Positions 34,042-43,361 of a stretch of 64,000 nt of DNA are shown here, piece after piece. The notes below the pieces were generated by a model. That model made no database searches and had not been told where the DNA came from. It saw only the letters and a program-made list of their open reading frames with translations. The stretch covers positions 124,001 through 188,000 of the forward strand of contig PHBX01000009.1 of assembly GCA_002842045.1 (NCBI GenBank), given 5' to 3'. Source of the DNA: Chloroflexi bacterium HGW-Chloroflexi-3 (GTDB lineage Bacteria > Chloroflexota > Anaerolineae > Anaerolineales > Anaerolineaceae). A program made the position numbers and the translations under genes. Position 1 is the stretch's first letter. Every line of letters begins with the position of its first letter.

Positions 34042-35202
34042 ATGGCTACCGGGGTAAATAATATTCGCTTGAGAAAATATCCTGTTGGCGCAGGAATGAT
34101 CATCGTCTGGATCACAGGTGCCATCGGATTAAGTGTGGCGGTCTATCGCTGGATCGTTGGGTTGAGAATCACCAACATGAGTGATAATCGGCCCTGGGGT
34201 ATCTGGATCAGTTTTGATATGATGAGTGGGATTGGCCTGGCAGCTGGGGCATTCAGCATAGCTGCTATTGTGTATATCTTCAACATCAAAAAACTATATC
34301 CGATCGTGCGACCAACCATTCTTACCGGGTTTATCAGTTATATTCTGGCTGCCCTTACTTTGCTGGCCGACCTGGGTTTACCGCAAAATATCTGGCATCT
34401 GATTATCTATTGGAACATACACTCCCCTCTCTTCGAAATTGGTTGGTGTGTGATGGCTTATACCACGGTGTTATTGCTGGAATTCAGCCCGGTTGTTTTG
34501 GAGGCATTAGGGTGGAAAGCGCCGCTCAAATTAATTCGGAGCATCACCATACCCCTGGTCATTTTGGGTATTTCCCTTTCCACCATGCACCAATCCACAT
34601 TAGGAACCATGTTGTTAGCCATGCCTTACCGCATTCATCCCTTCTGGTATTCACCGCTGATGCCAGTATATTTTTTCATGACTGCAATAGCCGCCGGTAT
34701 GGCAATGACAGTTTTTGAAAGTTACCATTCTGCCCGAACCTACCAGCAAAAATTTGAGCTTGGAATTTCATCCAAAATTACCAGCTGGATCCCATATGTC
34801 CTGGGAATTTACATCGTCATCAAAGTTGTGGATGTCATTGTCTCTGGCACATACATTCGTCTCGTTCAGGATCCCTGGCCAACCTTTATGTTTCTGATTG
34901 AGATTATGGGAGGAGCATTAATTCCAGCCTTATTGTTCGCTGATAAACGGGTACGCAGTACCCTCAGTGGACAGGTTTGGGCTTCGTTCCTGGTTATGGG
35001 TGGTCTGATCCTGAACCGCTTTAACGCTACTTTGGTTTTTATGAATGGAGATTTCTATTTTCCAAGTGCCGCTGAGATCGCTGTCTCTATCGGCCTGACC
35101 TGTCTGGGTATCATCATGTTTGATGCGGCAATCCGCTTATTACCGATGTACCCAAACCCACGTGAAAAACAAGAAATTAAATCTTTAGAGAACGCCGTAT
35201 AA
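34042..35202 (+). CDS. HybB/NrfD-type integral membrane subunit (quinone-reactive)
   Basis: 386 residues with about ten TM helices. 'DNRPWGIWISFDMMSGIGLA' and 'HQSTLGTMLLAMPYRIHPFW' are the conserved HybB/NrfD elements near the quinone site. The ATG at 34042 follows GAGGAGGGG; the frame is open further upstream, inside the previous gene, but without a ribosome site. Together with the HybA-like subunit it makes the membrane arm of a Hyb-type hydrogenase, which in enterobacteria couples H2 and quinol, sometimes reversibly with proton translocation. Confidence 0.92.
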   Translation: MATGVNNIRLRKYPVGAGMIIVWITGAIGLSVAVYRWIVGLRITNMSDNRPWGIWISFDMMSGIGLAAGAFSIAAIVYIFNIKKLYPIVRPTILTGFISYILAALTLLADLGLPQNIWHLIIYWNIHSPLFEIGWCVMAYTTVLLLEFSPVVLEALGWKAPLKLIRSITIPLVILGISLSTMHQSTLGTMLLAMPYRIHPFWYSPLMPVYFFMTAIAAGMAMTVFESYHSARTYQQKFELGISSKITSWIPYVLGIYIVIKVVDVIVSGTYIRLVQDPWPTFMFLIEIMGGALIPALLFADKRVRSTLSGQVWASFLVMGGLILNRFNATLVFMNGDFYFPSAAEIAVSIGLTCLGIIMFDAAIRLLPMYPNPREKQEIKSLENAV

Positions 35203-35215
35203 AAAAGGAGTCTAA

Positions 35216-36937
35216 ATGATGGCAAAAGTCGTAATTGATCCAATCACTCGTATCGAAGGACATTTAAGAATTGAAGTTGAAGTAAAAGATGGTGTGGTGA
35301 CGAACGCCTGGAGTAGCAGTACCATGTTCCGTGGCATCGAAACAATTTTGAAAGGACGCGATCCTCGTGGAGCCTGGACGATCACCCAGCGTATCTGCGG
35401 TGTTTGAACGACTGTACACGCAGTCAGCTCCGTGCGAGCTGTAGAAGATGCTTTGAAAATCAAAGTCCCCACCAATGCCCGTCTAATCCGCAATATTATT
35501 GAAGCCATTCAATTCGTACAAGACCATGTGATTCATTTCTACCACTTACATGCCCTCGATTGGGTGGATATTGTCAATGCCCTCAGCGCTGATCCAAAAG
35601 CTACCTCCGACCTGGCAGAATCGATCTCTACCTGGCCAAATTCCAGTGAAAATTATTTCAGAGGAGTTCAGGAACGTATCAAGAAATTTGTGAATAGTGG
35701 TCAACAGGGTATTTTCGCCAATGCCTATTGGGGGCATCCGGCATACAGTCTTCCGCCTGAAGCCAATTTGATGGCAGTCGCTCACTACCTGGAAGCACTG
35801 GATTGGCAACGCGAAATTATCAAAGCGCACGCCATTCTGGGTGCTAAGAATCCCCATCTGCAAACCTATCTCGTCGGAGGCATGTCAATCCCTGTTGATC
35901 CCAACAGTGAAGCCGCCATCAATGCTGATAAAATCGCTCAGCTGCTGGGATTATTCGCTAAAGCCAAAGATTTTGTCGACCGGGTTTACCTGCCCGATGT
36001 TCTGGCAATCGCTCCCTTCTATCTGGATTGGGCTGGATTGGGCGAAGGTCTGGGGAATTTCATGTCCTATGGTGATATACCCTTGATTGATGACTTCGAC
36101 CCCAATAACCCGGAACATCTCTTCTTCCCGCGTGGTGTCATCCTCAATCGGGATCTTAGCAAAGTTCATCCACTCGATCCGGAAAAAATCCATGAATATG
36201 TCACTCATTCCTGGTATTCTTATGAGGACGATAGCAAGGGCTTACATCCTTCTGTAGGAGAAACCAATCCAAATTACACCGGTCCCAATCCCCCTTACGA
36301 ATTTCTGGATACGGACAAAAAATATACCTGGTTGAAAGCACCACGTTATGATGACAATTCTATGGAAGTGGGACCATTAGCACGTATGTTAATTGGATAT
36401 GCATCAGGCCATAAACGTACCGTTGAGTTGGTGAATGCAGTTCTTGAAAAACTAAACGCTCCTGCAAGTGTTATGTTCTCAACTTTAGGTCGTGTGGCTG
36501 CCCGCTGTGTGGAAACGGTCCTGTTGGCAGAACAGCTAGAACCCTGGACAATGGAACTGGCACAAAACATAGGCAAGGGCGATCTGCGTATTCATGAACA
36601 GGATCATTGGGAACCATCTACCTGGCCAGCCGAATCCATGGGCTGGGGTTGGACAGAAGCTCCTCGTGGTGCTCTTGGTCATTGGATCCACATCAAGGAT
36701 GGCAAAATTGCCAATTACCAGGCTATTGTTCCCTCCACATGGAACGGCTCACCGCGTGACGCCAAAGGACTGATGGGGGCATATGAAGCTGCATTGATCG
36801 GTACGCCGGTAGCAGATCCCAGCCAACCGGTCGAGATTTTACGAACTGTCCACTCCTTTGACCCCTGCATGGCGTGCGCGGTACACGTGCTGGATGCAGA
36901 TGGCAATGAAATTACAAAAGTGATTGTGATGGATTAG
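35216..36937 (+). CDS. [NiFe] hydrogenase large subunit with in-frame UGA in the L1 nickel motif
   Basis: Catalytic subunit holding the NiFe(CN)2CO centre; 574 codons including the internal one. The N-terminal motif reads RICGV-UGA-TTVHA, with the TGA at 35405-35407 exactly where the family has the second cysteine of RxCGxCxxxH. After it the frame is open and normal for 510 codons, including '[17 protein letters not shown]', 'VGGMSIPVD' and the C-terminal L2 motif 'DPCMACAVH' with both cysteines, followed by a 15-residue tail for protease removal. Either UGA is read as selenocysteine (U64), or the gene is broken by a Cys-to-stop mutation or sequence error. Without recoding only 63 residues are made. 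Ribosome site AAGGAG. Known NiFeSe enzymes carry Sec in L2, not L1. Confidence 0.85.
35425..35441 (+). other. Hairpin just downstream of the UGA, possible bacterial SECIS
   Basis: CAGCTC-CGTGC-GAGCTG: 6-bp perfect stem and 5-base loop containing GU, apex about 25 bases after the UGA. A second, weaker stem GACTG/CAGTC sits between. Position and shape fit a bacterial selenocysteine insertion element, but the same bases encode conserved protein, so the hairpin may be incidental. Confidence 0.4.
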
Positions 36938-36940
36938 TCA

Positions 36941-37411
36941 TTGAAAAAAACACTTATTCTGGGCGTTGGTAATTACTTAATGTCTGATGACGGGCTTTCC
37001 GTCCATGTACTGGAGCACCTTCAGGCAAATAACCTTATACCAGGTAATATTCAAATGATTGATGGCGGCACATGCGGCCTTGACCTCCTCCAATATCTGG
37101 AGGGGGTCTCCAATCTGATTATTATCGATGCCATCAAAACCAGAGATGGCATTCCCGGTTCGATCATTCGTCTGGATGGGGATCAGATTCCTGCTTATCT
37201 ATCATTAAAAATATCTCCCCATGACATTGGTTTGCCCGACCTTTTAGCCACTGCCAAACTTCGTGATCTCTATCCGGAGAAAATTGTGGTTTTTGGTATT
37301 CAACCAGCCACTTTAGAATTGGGTGTAGAACTTTCCCCTGAAGTTGCTTCGAAAATGGATGAATTAATTGAATTAATCCAAAAAGAGGTCAATGAAATAA
37401 TCCTGATATAA
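36941..37411 (+). CDS. Hydrogenase maturation endopeptidase (HyaD/HybD family)
   Basis: 156 residues, TTG start four bases after the large-subunit stop. Nickel-dependent protease that removes the C-terminal tail of the large subunit after metal insertion. 'LILGVGNYLMSDDGLSVHVL' (GxGNxLxxDDG, the nickel-sensing acidic residue), 'DGGTCGLDLLQYLEG' and 'SPHDIGLPDLLATAKL' (His of the active centre) are present. Its co-location with an intact L2 tail suggests the pair was functional recently. hypABCDEF are not in the window. Confidence 0.92.
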   Translation: MKKTLILGVGNYLMSDDGLSVHVLEHLQANNLIPGNIQMIDGGTCGLDLLQYLEGVSNLIIIDAIKTRDGIPGSIIRLDGDQIPAYLSLKISPHDIGLPDLLATAKLRDLYPEKIVVFGIQPATLELGVELSPEVASKMDELIELIQKEVNEIILI

Positions 37412-37429
37412 ATCGCTCCTATTCTGGAG

Positions 37430-37460
37430 AACCTGCATCCATCATGATGCAGGTTTTTTT
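37430..37460 (+). terminator. Terminator of the hydrogenase operon
   Basis: AACCTGCATC (37430-37439) pairs with GATGCAGGTT (37446-37455), followed by a run of eight T's. Confidence 0.93.
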
Positions 37461-37515
37461 TGCCCACACCTAATGAAATTTCGATAATAATCTTATTCTC
37501 CTTTATAATGGATGG

Positions 37516-38727
37516 ATGTCAACATCTGAGCAAACATCACCCATGACAAAACCCAAACATTACAACTTAGAAATACTACTTTTTTCCTCCATCCGTATCC
37601 TCGTCCATGCCATGATGCGTATGGTGTATCCTTTTCTGGCTGTATTTGGTCGTGGTCTGGGTGTTGACCTCACCACGATATCTTTAGCCGTCACTATTCG
37701 AAATTTTGCAGCCATCCTGGTTCCATTTATCACCTCAATCTTTGATAAACGCAGTCGCCGCAGCGGTATGTTAACCGGTATGGGACTCTTTGTTCTTGGG
37801 TGTGCTGTTATCACTTTTTGGCCAACATTCATTGTCTTTATCCTGGCGCTGAGTCTAACGTTCATTGGTATGCATGTTTTTGTTGCATCCATGCAGGCAT
37901 ACCAGAGCGATACCATCCCCTTGCCCATCAGAGGACAGGCAATTGTCATCACCAGTACAGGTTGGGCGTTAAGCTTTGTTGTTGCTGTACCCCTGATAGG
38001 ATTTCTGATTGGTCGTTTTGGCTGGTTATCTCCATTCCCGGTAATGGGTGTTTTTGGGGTGATTTCTATCTTCTGCCTATTATGGCTGGTGCCCCGTGGG
38101 AAAAAAGCCATTACTGATCAGGCTGAAAAAGTTCAGCATGGTATTTTGCAGGTATTTACATCCTCAACCGCCATTGCTGGTGTGCTGATGATTTTATTCT
38201 TTTGTGCTGCCCATGAAATTGTCAATCTTGTTTTTGGTGTCTGGATGGAAGATAATTACGGACTATCGATCAATGCCCTGGGTGTGGCATCCACTGTCAT
38301 CGGTCTGGCGGAATTATTGTCCGTTGCAGCCGTCAGCTGGTTGATTGCCAAATTAGGGGCAAAACGTGCAGTGGCGATTGGACTGTTGTTCAGTGCCATC
38401 ACAGCGATCGCAATCCCCTGGTTGGGTAGTTTTGGCTTATGGGGCGCCGAGTTAGGTCTCTTCTTGTTCAATCTCTCTTTTCAAATCCCTTTTATTGCCT
38501 ATGCTCCCCTGCTCACCGAAGTACTTCCATTTGCACGGGCATCTTTATTAGGTGCCACACTTGCCTCCGTAGGCGTTGGGCGTATGCTGGGAGCTCTGGC
38601 AGCCCCTTATCTGTTTGTATGGGGATTTCAATTCAATGCCTTAGCAGCCATGGTCTTATTTCTGATTTCTCTTTTCACACTTAGCAAGGTCAAAACTTAT
38701 CAGGAACAGGCAATCAACCCAATCTGA
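37516..38727 (+). CDS. MFS transporter
   Basis: 403 residues, 12 predicted TM helices in two halves. 'FDKRSRRSGMLTGMGLF' is the loop 2-3 motif (GxxxDRxGRR type, here degenerate) and 'RASLLGATLASVGVGRMLGA' lies in the second half. Major-facilitator efflux-type protein; the substrate cannot be told. The start ATG 37516 has GGATGG nearby but no clear ribosome site. Monocistronic, convergent with the flavodoxin gene. Confidence 0.85.
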   Translation: MSTSEQTSPMTKPKHYNLEILLFSSIRILVHAMMRMVYPFLAVFGRGLGVDLTTISLAVTIRNFAAILVPFITSIFDKRSRRSGMLTGMGLFVLGCAVITFWPTFIVFILALSLTFIGMHVFVASMQAYQSDTIPLPIRGQAIVITSTGWALSFVVAVPLIGFLIGRFGWLSPFPVMGVFGVISIFCLLWLVPRGKKAITDQAEKVQHGILQVFTSSTAIAGVLMILFFCAAHEIVNLVFGVWMEDNYGLSINALGVASTVIGLAELLSVAAVSWLIAKLGAKRAVAIGLLFSAITAIAIPWLGSFGLWGAELGLFLFNLSFQIPFIAYAPLLTEVLPFARASLLGATLASVGVGRMLGALAAPYLFVWGFQFNALAAMVLFLISLFTLSKVKTYQEQAINPI

Positions 38728-38766
38728 TTCCAGATATCATGACTGAATTAGTATGGATGAAAATGT

Positions 38767-39252
38767 TTAGGCATTGTTGATTATCTTTAACACCCAATCG
38801 GCTGCTCTTGCTAATTCCCCTTCCACCAGAGGTCCTTCAATCCCAGTGACAAGAAAACCTTGTGGTGAAACGACTTCCTTTCCCCCCAGCAGGATTAATT
38901 GTTTGGCAATTTTCTCCGCTGCATAACCAAAAAACATGACCATTAATGCCAGGAACTTGTTTTTACTCACATCTTCCGGAGTCATCCGGGTATCAAAGGC
39001 CGCCACCTGAATGCCTTCCAAAGTGCCAGCAGGAACTTGCTTTAAAAATTGATCCAGCGCGCCAGTTGCTTTAAATTGGCGTGTAGGAGATCCGACAATT
39101 AATGTTTTTACACCATCCAGATGCTCGGGAAAAACCTCACCCACCAATCGTATATCAACCTCATGGTGCACTTCCAAAGCGTATGCCATGGACTGGGCAA
39201 TTTTCGCAGTATTACCAAACACCGAATCATAAATAATCAATATGTCTTTCAT
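38767..39252 (-). CDS. Flavodoxin-like protein
   Basis: 161 residues. The FMN phosphate loop is 'IIYDSVFGNTAKIAQSMA' (residues about 5-22, TxxGNT-like), with a second loop 'VGSPTRQFKATGAL' and 'AAFDTRMTPEDVSKNKF'. Likely an FMN electron carrier or flavodoxin-domain NAD(P)H-independent partner. The C-terminus ('GIEGPLVEGELARAADWVLK') matches single-domain flavodoxins that accompany low-potential enzymes. Monocistronic. Confidence 0.88.
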   Translation of the reverse strand: MKDILIIYDSVFGNTAKIAQSMAYALEVHHEVDIRLVGEVFPEHLDGVKTLIVGSPTRQFKATGALDQFLKQVPAGTLEGIQVAAFDTRMTPEDVSKNKFLALMVMFFGYAAEKIAKQLILLGGKEVVSPQGFLVTGIEGPLVEGELARAADWVLKIINNA

Positions 39253-39475
39253 ATATCTCCTGAATGGATATCACATTCCATTATATGATAAAGTACCACA
39301 AAACACATCTCTTTCTTCAAAGATTCAATCCAATTTTTCAAGAATGTACAGTGATGTTTTACCTCAAAATCAAATTAATTTGCTTAAGCCTCTTACTGAT
39401 CAACTTTTTCAATCTTCACTTCTTATGTAAATCTATAACAGACTGTGGAGTATTCTGATCTGCGAATTTGTCCTA

Positions 39476-40978
39476 TTATGTTCCTTTGTGATATTCATCC
39501 GTTTCCATTAATTGTAAAAACACGTTCACAATCCCTGGGTCAAGGTGTTTTCCGGAAATATCCTGGATGTACTTCAAGACATCTTCTTTTTTCCAGGCTT
39601 GACGGTAAGGCCGATCAGATCTAATGGCGCTGATATCTCTGGCTATGCCTAATACCCACTCCACCTGGCCATTTGAGTTGAAAACCGGAGACAACCTCCA
39701 GTCAAAAACCATCTTTTGATCGTTGGAATTGTTAACATTTTGTGGCCAGTTGGCAATCCGTTGAACCAAACCTTCGGACTGAAAAACCTGTTCAACATCC
39801 ATTTCCAAATTTCTGATCAGCTTGTTATCTGAAAAAATTTCTGCCGGTGATTTTTCATGAACCTCTGCTTCATCCAAACCCAGTATCTCTATCCCTGCTT
39901 GATTGAAGTAAACAATTTTGTATTCACGATCAAAAAGTGTGATGATGTCCTGACTGCTTTCTGCCAGACTACGAAACCTTCTTTCGTTCATCATCAATCC
40001 CAGTTCATATTCTTTTTGTTCAGTAATATCCACGTGACAGCCGATCACCTGCAATGCTTTTCCACTTTCATCACGGCGAATCGAACCGCGGGAAAGAAGC
40101 CAGCGATAAGATCCATTTTTATGTTTTAACCTGAAAGTGGTTTCATAGAAATTTTCAGTACTTTCAAAAACAGCATTAATTTGGTTAATTGCATTTTCTT
40201 TATCCTCTGGATGTAGCCTGATTTCCCACTCAAGATCATCATTCCTGATTTCATCTTCTTCATAGCCTAATTGTTTTTTCCACTCCGGGGATAAATGTGT
40301 CTCTCCGGTGACCAGATTCCGGTCAAAGAAACCGATATTAGCCGCCTGAACTGCAAGGCTGAGCTGCTCTTCCCTTTCCTGCAGATCAATGTAAATCTTC
40401 TCTCGTTGTGCCCGATTTACCAACAAAAACCCTAATATCATAGTTGCCAAAGGATAAATCAATAATACCGGAAAACTGATTTCAGCCAGAACGCGCAGCG
40501 CAGTCTCCAGGGGCAAGGTTAACATCAACAACAACATAACCACATGATTGAGTATACCGAACAGATAAAGCTCAATCAGGGAAATTTGATCGATCTTTTT
40601 ACTGCGTATATAACGCCACAAAATACCAATCGAGCCGGTAGCAAAAATAACACTCACCCCGGTCCAGGTTGCTGCACCACCCTGATAAATTCGGAAAACA
40701 GAAGTGCTGATCATTGCGATGATGGTGGGTACAAGTCCAAAGAATAAACCGGAAATACTGAGCAGAATCGAACGGGTATCAAATATAATGCCAGGAGCAA
40801 ATATCCAGGGATTATTCATGAGCATGATGCCAATAAAACTCAGAATCGCACCGATCAGGATTTTCTGAATACCCAGCAGGTTCCCTCTCCATCGTAATTT
40901 CGTTAAATCGAAAATCAGCGCTGTGATGAGCAGAAGCGCAGCGTTACCGATCAATTGTTGAAAACTGGATTCCAGCAT
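39476..40978 (-). CDS. Membrane PAS sensor protein with residual HD-GYP tail
   Basis: 500 residues: a 5-6-helix 5TMR-LYT-type membrane module (about 1-185), a PAS with PAC segment (about 205-325, 'WEIRLHPEDKENAINQI', 'VIGCHVDITEQKEYE'), and a second PAS (about 330-445, 'VLGIARDIS'). After 'ARDIS' it passes straight into 'AIRSDRPYRQAWKKEDVLKY' and 'DPGIVNVFLQLME', the last roughly 45 residues of an HD-GYP domain. The HD and GYP catalytic motifs are absent. An in-frame deletion of about 130 residues between the PAS and the HD-GYP end is the likely origin. It can sense but has no output domain left. Confidence 0.8.
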   Translation of the reverse strand: MLESSFQQLIGNAALLLITALIFDLTKLRWRGNLLGIQKILIGAILSFIGIMLMNNPWIFAPGIIFDTRSILLSISGLFFGLVPTIIAMISTSVFRIYQGGAATWTGVSVIFATGSIGILWRYIRSKKIDQISLIELYLFGILNHVVMLLLMLTLPLETALRVLAEISFPVLLIYPLATMILGFLLVNRAQREKIYIDLQEREEQLSLAVQAANIGFFDRNLVTGETHLSPEWKKQLGYEEDEIRNDDLEWEIRLHPEDKENAINQINAVFESTENFYETTFRLKHKNGSYRWLLSRGSIRRDESGKALQVIGCHVDITEQKEYELGLMMNERRFRSLAESSQDIITLFDREYKIVYFNQAGIEILGLDEAEVHEKSPAEIFSDNKLIRNLEMDVEQVFQSEGLVQRIANWPQNVNNSNDQKMVFDWRLSPVFNSNGQVEWVLGIARDISAIRSDRPYRQAWKKEDVLKYIQDISGKHLDPGIVNVFLQLMETDEYHKGT

Positions 40979-41119
40979 AATTATCTTTATTATCTATTTT
41001 TATTGGATAACTGAAAAATCAAATTCAGGCTTTGAATTATTATATATCTTATTGCAAAAATTAAATGTTTCTTTAATATTTATCAATAATGTAATTAATA
41101 AGTCCATCAACTTTCGAAT

Positions 41120-42385
41120 TTGAAATATTGCCTTTTGGATCCCCGCATGAAGTTCTGGCAGGCTGTCCAGTCGCTATGGCTGACACATATGCTGGTCATG
41201 TCGGATGAGAATTATCCCGGGCCTAGGGTCTCATTTGGTCGCATCGACCAGTTCCTTTACCCCTTCTGGCAGAATTCCATCCAGGCTGAGATGGACCCTG
41301 AATTTGGCAAGGATATCCTCAAATGTTTCTGGGTGCACGCCAACACTGCTTACGATGGTATGATCCGCACCGGGGGCAATCAGGGTATCACCGCCGGTTA
41401 TGGACAGCTGCTGACCCTTTCCGGCATGGGACCCAACGGTCAGGACATGACCAACGAATTAACCCACATCATCCTGAATGTGATTGATGAGATGAGCCCG
41501 ATCCTGGAGCCCAAGCCGAACGTGCGCCTGCATCGTGGAACACCGGATGACCTGCTGGATAAGGTGGTTCAGATGATCGCTGATAGTCAGGGAGCACCTT
41601 TCCTCTTGAATTTTGACGAACACTCCATGGCGGGCATGCTGCTTCAAGCCAAAAAAGCGGGGGTCGAGCACCTGATCAACAATGACAATGTGCATGAGTA
41701 TGCCCCGGTGGGTTGCCTTGAGAACACCATGGTCGGGCATGAAGTACTGCAAGCGCGTGCCAAACACAAAGCCCCCAAATATGGTCGCGATGACGAACAG
41801 GCCGATGCGCTGGCTTACCATGTGATGCAAATCTGGAGCGAAGAAACCTGGCAGCATAAAACCCGCAGCACCCAGCGCCAGTTCCGCCCTGGGATGCTTA
41901 GCTGGAACTATTGGGTAGCCGATAGCTTTGTGCTACCCGCCAGCGCGGATGGCAGACCGCGCGGTCAGTTCCTCAGCAATGCCCTGTGTCCCTCAAATGG
42001 TGCCGACATCCACGGTCCCACCGCCAATGTTAACTCGGTGGGCAAGGTGCTGGGTGGCAAAGCACCCGATGGCATGGGCGATTGGGAAGATTACATCAAC
42101 CTGCTGCCCAATGGTGGTAGCCATACCATGTCCTTCAGCCCCTCCCTGGTGCGAGATCCCGAACATAAGCAGAAATTCAAGGGTTTCCTGCGTGGCTATA
42201 TCGAGAACGGCGGTACCGCCCTGTAGATTAACATGATCAATGCGGATATCCTGCGCGAAGCCCAGAAGAATCCCGAAAATTACCGTCACCTGCTGGTGCG
42301 CGTGACTGGCTACAACGCCTACTTCACCAGCATTGGCAAGGAACTGCAGGACGAAATCATCGCCCGCGAAAGCCACAGGATGTAA
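41120..42385 (+). pseudogene. Glycyl radical enzyme (PFL/GD-like), 5'-truncated and with internal amber codon
   Basis: Homology begins abruptly near 41135 ('DPRMKFWQAVQSLWLTH') and covers only the C-terminal half of a family that is normally near 790 residues. The active-site cysteine 'VGCLENTMVG' is present. At 42224-42226 a TAG replaces the expected Gln codon of 'GTALQINMI'. The frame then continues through 'ILREAQKNPENYRHLLVRVT' and 'GYNAYFTSIGKELQDEIIAR', which holds the glycyl radical motif RVTGY, to TAA at 42383. Two lesions mean it cannot make an active enzyme. Codon usage is much richer in G and C at third positions than the neighbours to the left. Confidence 0.85.
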
Positions 42386-42388
42386 AGT

Positions 42389-43360
42389 ATGACTGATACT
42401 GGGACCATTCTGCACTTGCAACGCCTCTCCACCGAAGATGGACCGGGTATCCGCACCACCGTCTTTATGAAAGGTTGCACCCTGCGCTGTGCCTGTTGTC
42501 ATAACCCCGAAAGCTTCTCGCCCCAGGTGCAAGTGCATCGCATCGAGACCCTTTGCATCCATTGTGGATTATGCCTGCAGATCTGCCCGCATGGCTGTCT
42601 GGTGGCGGATGGTGATGAGATCATCCTCAATCATCAGCTGTGTGACGCCTGTGGCCTGTGCGTACAGGAATGCCCTAGTGGCGCGCTGGAACTGCTCGGA
42701 AAGAAAATCAATGTCGATGATCTGATCGCGGAGTTACTCAAAGACCACAGTTATTACCAGACCAGTAAGGGTGGAGTGCCCTTCTCCGAAGGTGAACCCT
42801 TACTGCAGGCTGATTTCTGCGCCACCGTGATGTATCGCTTACAGGCAGCCGGCGTCCATACCGCCCTGGACACCTGCGGGATGGTATCGCAAAGCCAGTT
42901 TGTGAAGGTGCTGCCCTATACCAACCTGGTGCTGTTCGACCTGAAGCTTATGGATCCGCATACCCATCATGATCACACCGGTCAGCATAATGAGCCGATT
43001 TTACGGAATCTGATTTTTGTGCGTGACCATATTCGCGAGGCCGGAGGATCCAAAAATCTCTGGATCCCTACACCACTCATCCCGGACACCACCGACCTGC
43101 CATTGAATCTATTCGCCATCGGTAGTTTTCTGGCATCCGAGCTGGATGGAACCGTTGACCGCTGGGAACTGTGCGCTTTCAACAACCTGTGCCGTGATAA
43201 ATACCGCCGCCTTGGGTTGGAATGGCAGTATGACCAGACACAACTTTACACCCAATCACAATTAGATGAACGTTACACCTGGGCTCAGGCAAGCCCCTTC
43301 CCGCACGAAAAAATCATCATCACCGGTGCTACCCGGGTAAAAGCTGAAGTAGGAGGATAG
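42389..43360 (+). CDS. Glycyl-radical enzyme activase (PflA-like radical SAM), probably degenerating
   Basis: 323 residues. Radical SAM cluster motif 'KGCTLRCACCHNPESF' (CxxxCxxC intact) and two ferredoxin-type clusters 'CIHCGLCLQICPHGC' and 'CDACGLCVQECPSGAL', as in activases of dehydratase-type glycyl radical enzymes. It would abstract hydrogen from the partner enzyme's glycine using SAM. Unusual: the SAM-binding GGE element appears as 'GVPFSEGEPLLQ' instead of GVTFSGGEP, and 'LWIPTPLIPDTTD' has Pro for the usual Arg. Four bases after the partner pseudogene. Since the partner is broken, these changes fit relaxed selection. Confidence 0.85.
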   Translation: MTDTGTILHLQRLSTEDGPGIRTTVFMKGCTLRCACCHNPESFSPQVQVHRIETLCIHCGLCLQICPHGCLVADGDEIILNHQLCDACGLCVQECPSGALELLGKKINVDDLIAELLKDHSYYQTSKGGVPFSEGEPLLQADFCATVMYRLQAAGVHTALDTCGMVSQSQFVKVLPYTNLVLFDLKLMDPHTHHDHTGQHNEPILRNLIFVRDHIREAGGSKNLWIPTPLIPDTTDLPLNLFAIGSFLASELDGTVDRWELCAFNNLCRDKYRRLGLEWQYDQTQLYTQSQLDERYTWAQASPFPHEKIIITGATRVKAEVGG

Positions 43361-43361
43361 A

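Noticed and set aside
11738..35407. UGA read as tryptophan throughout the genome
   Set aside because: Many intact genes here end in TGA (livH, lacI, the V4R gene), and the expected residues at the internal TGAs differ (Trp, Cys, probably Gln).
41993..42562. 189-residue minus-strand ORF in the glycyl-radical locus
   Set aside because: Antisense shadow in a GC-rich segment; the plus strand carries conserved catalytic motifs.
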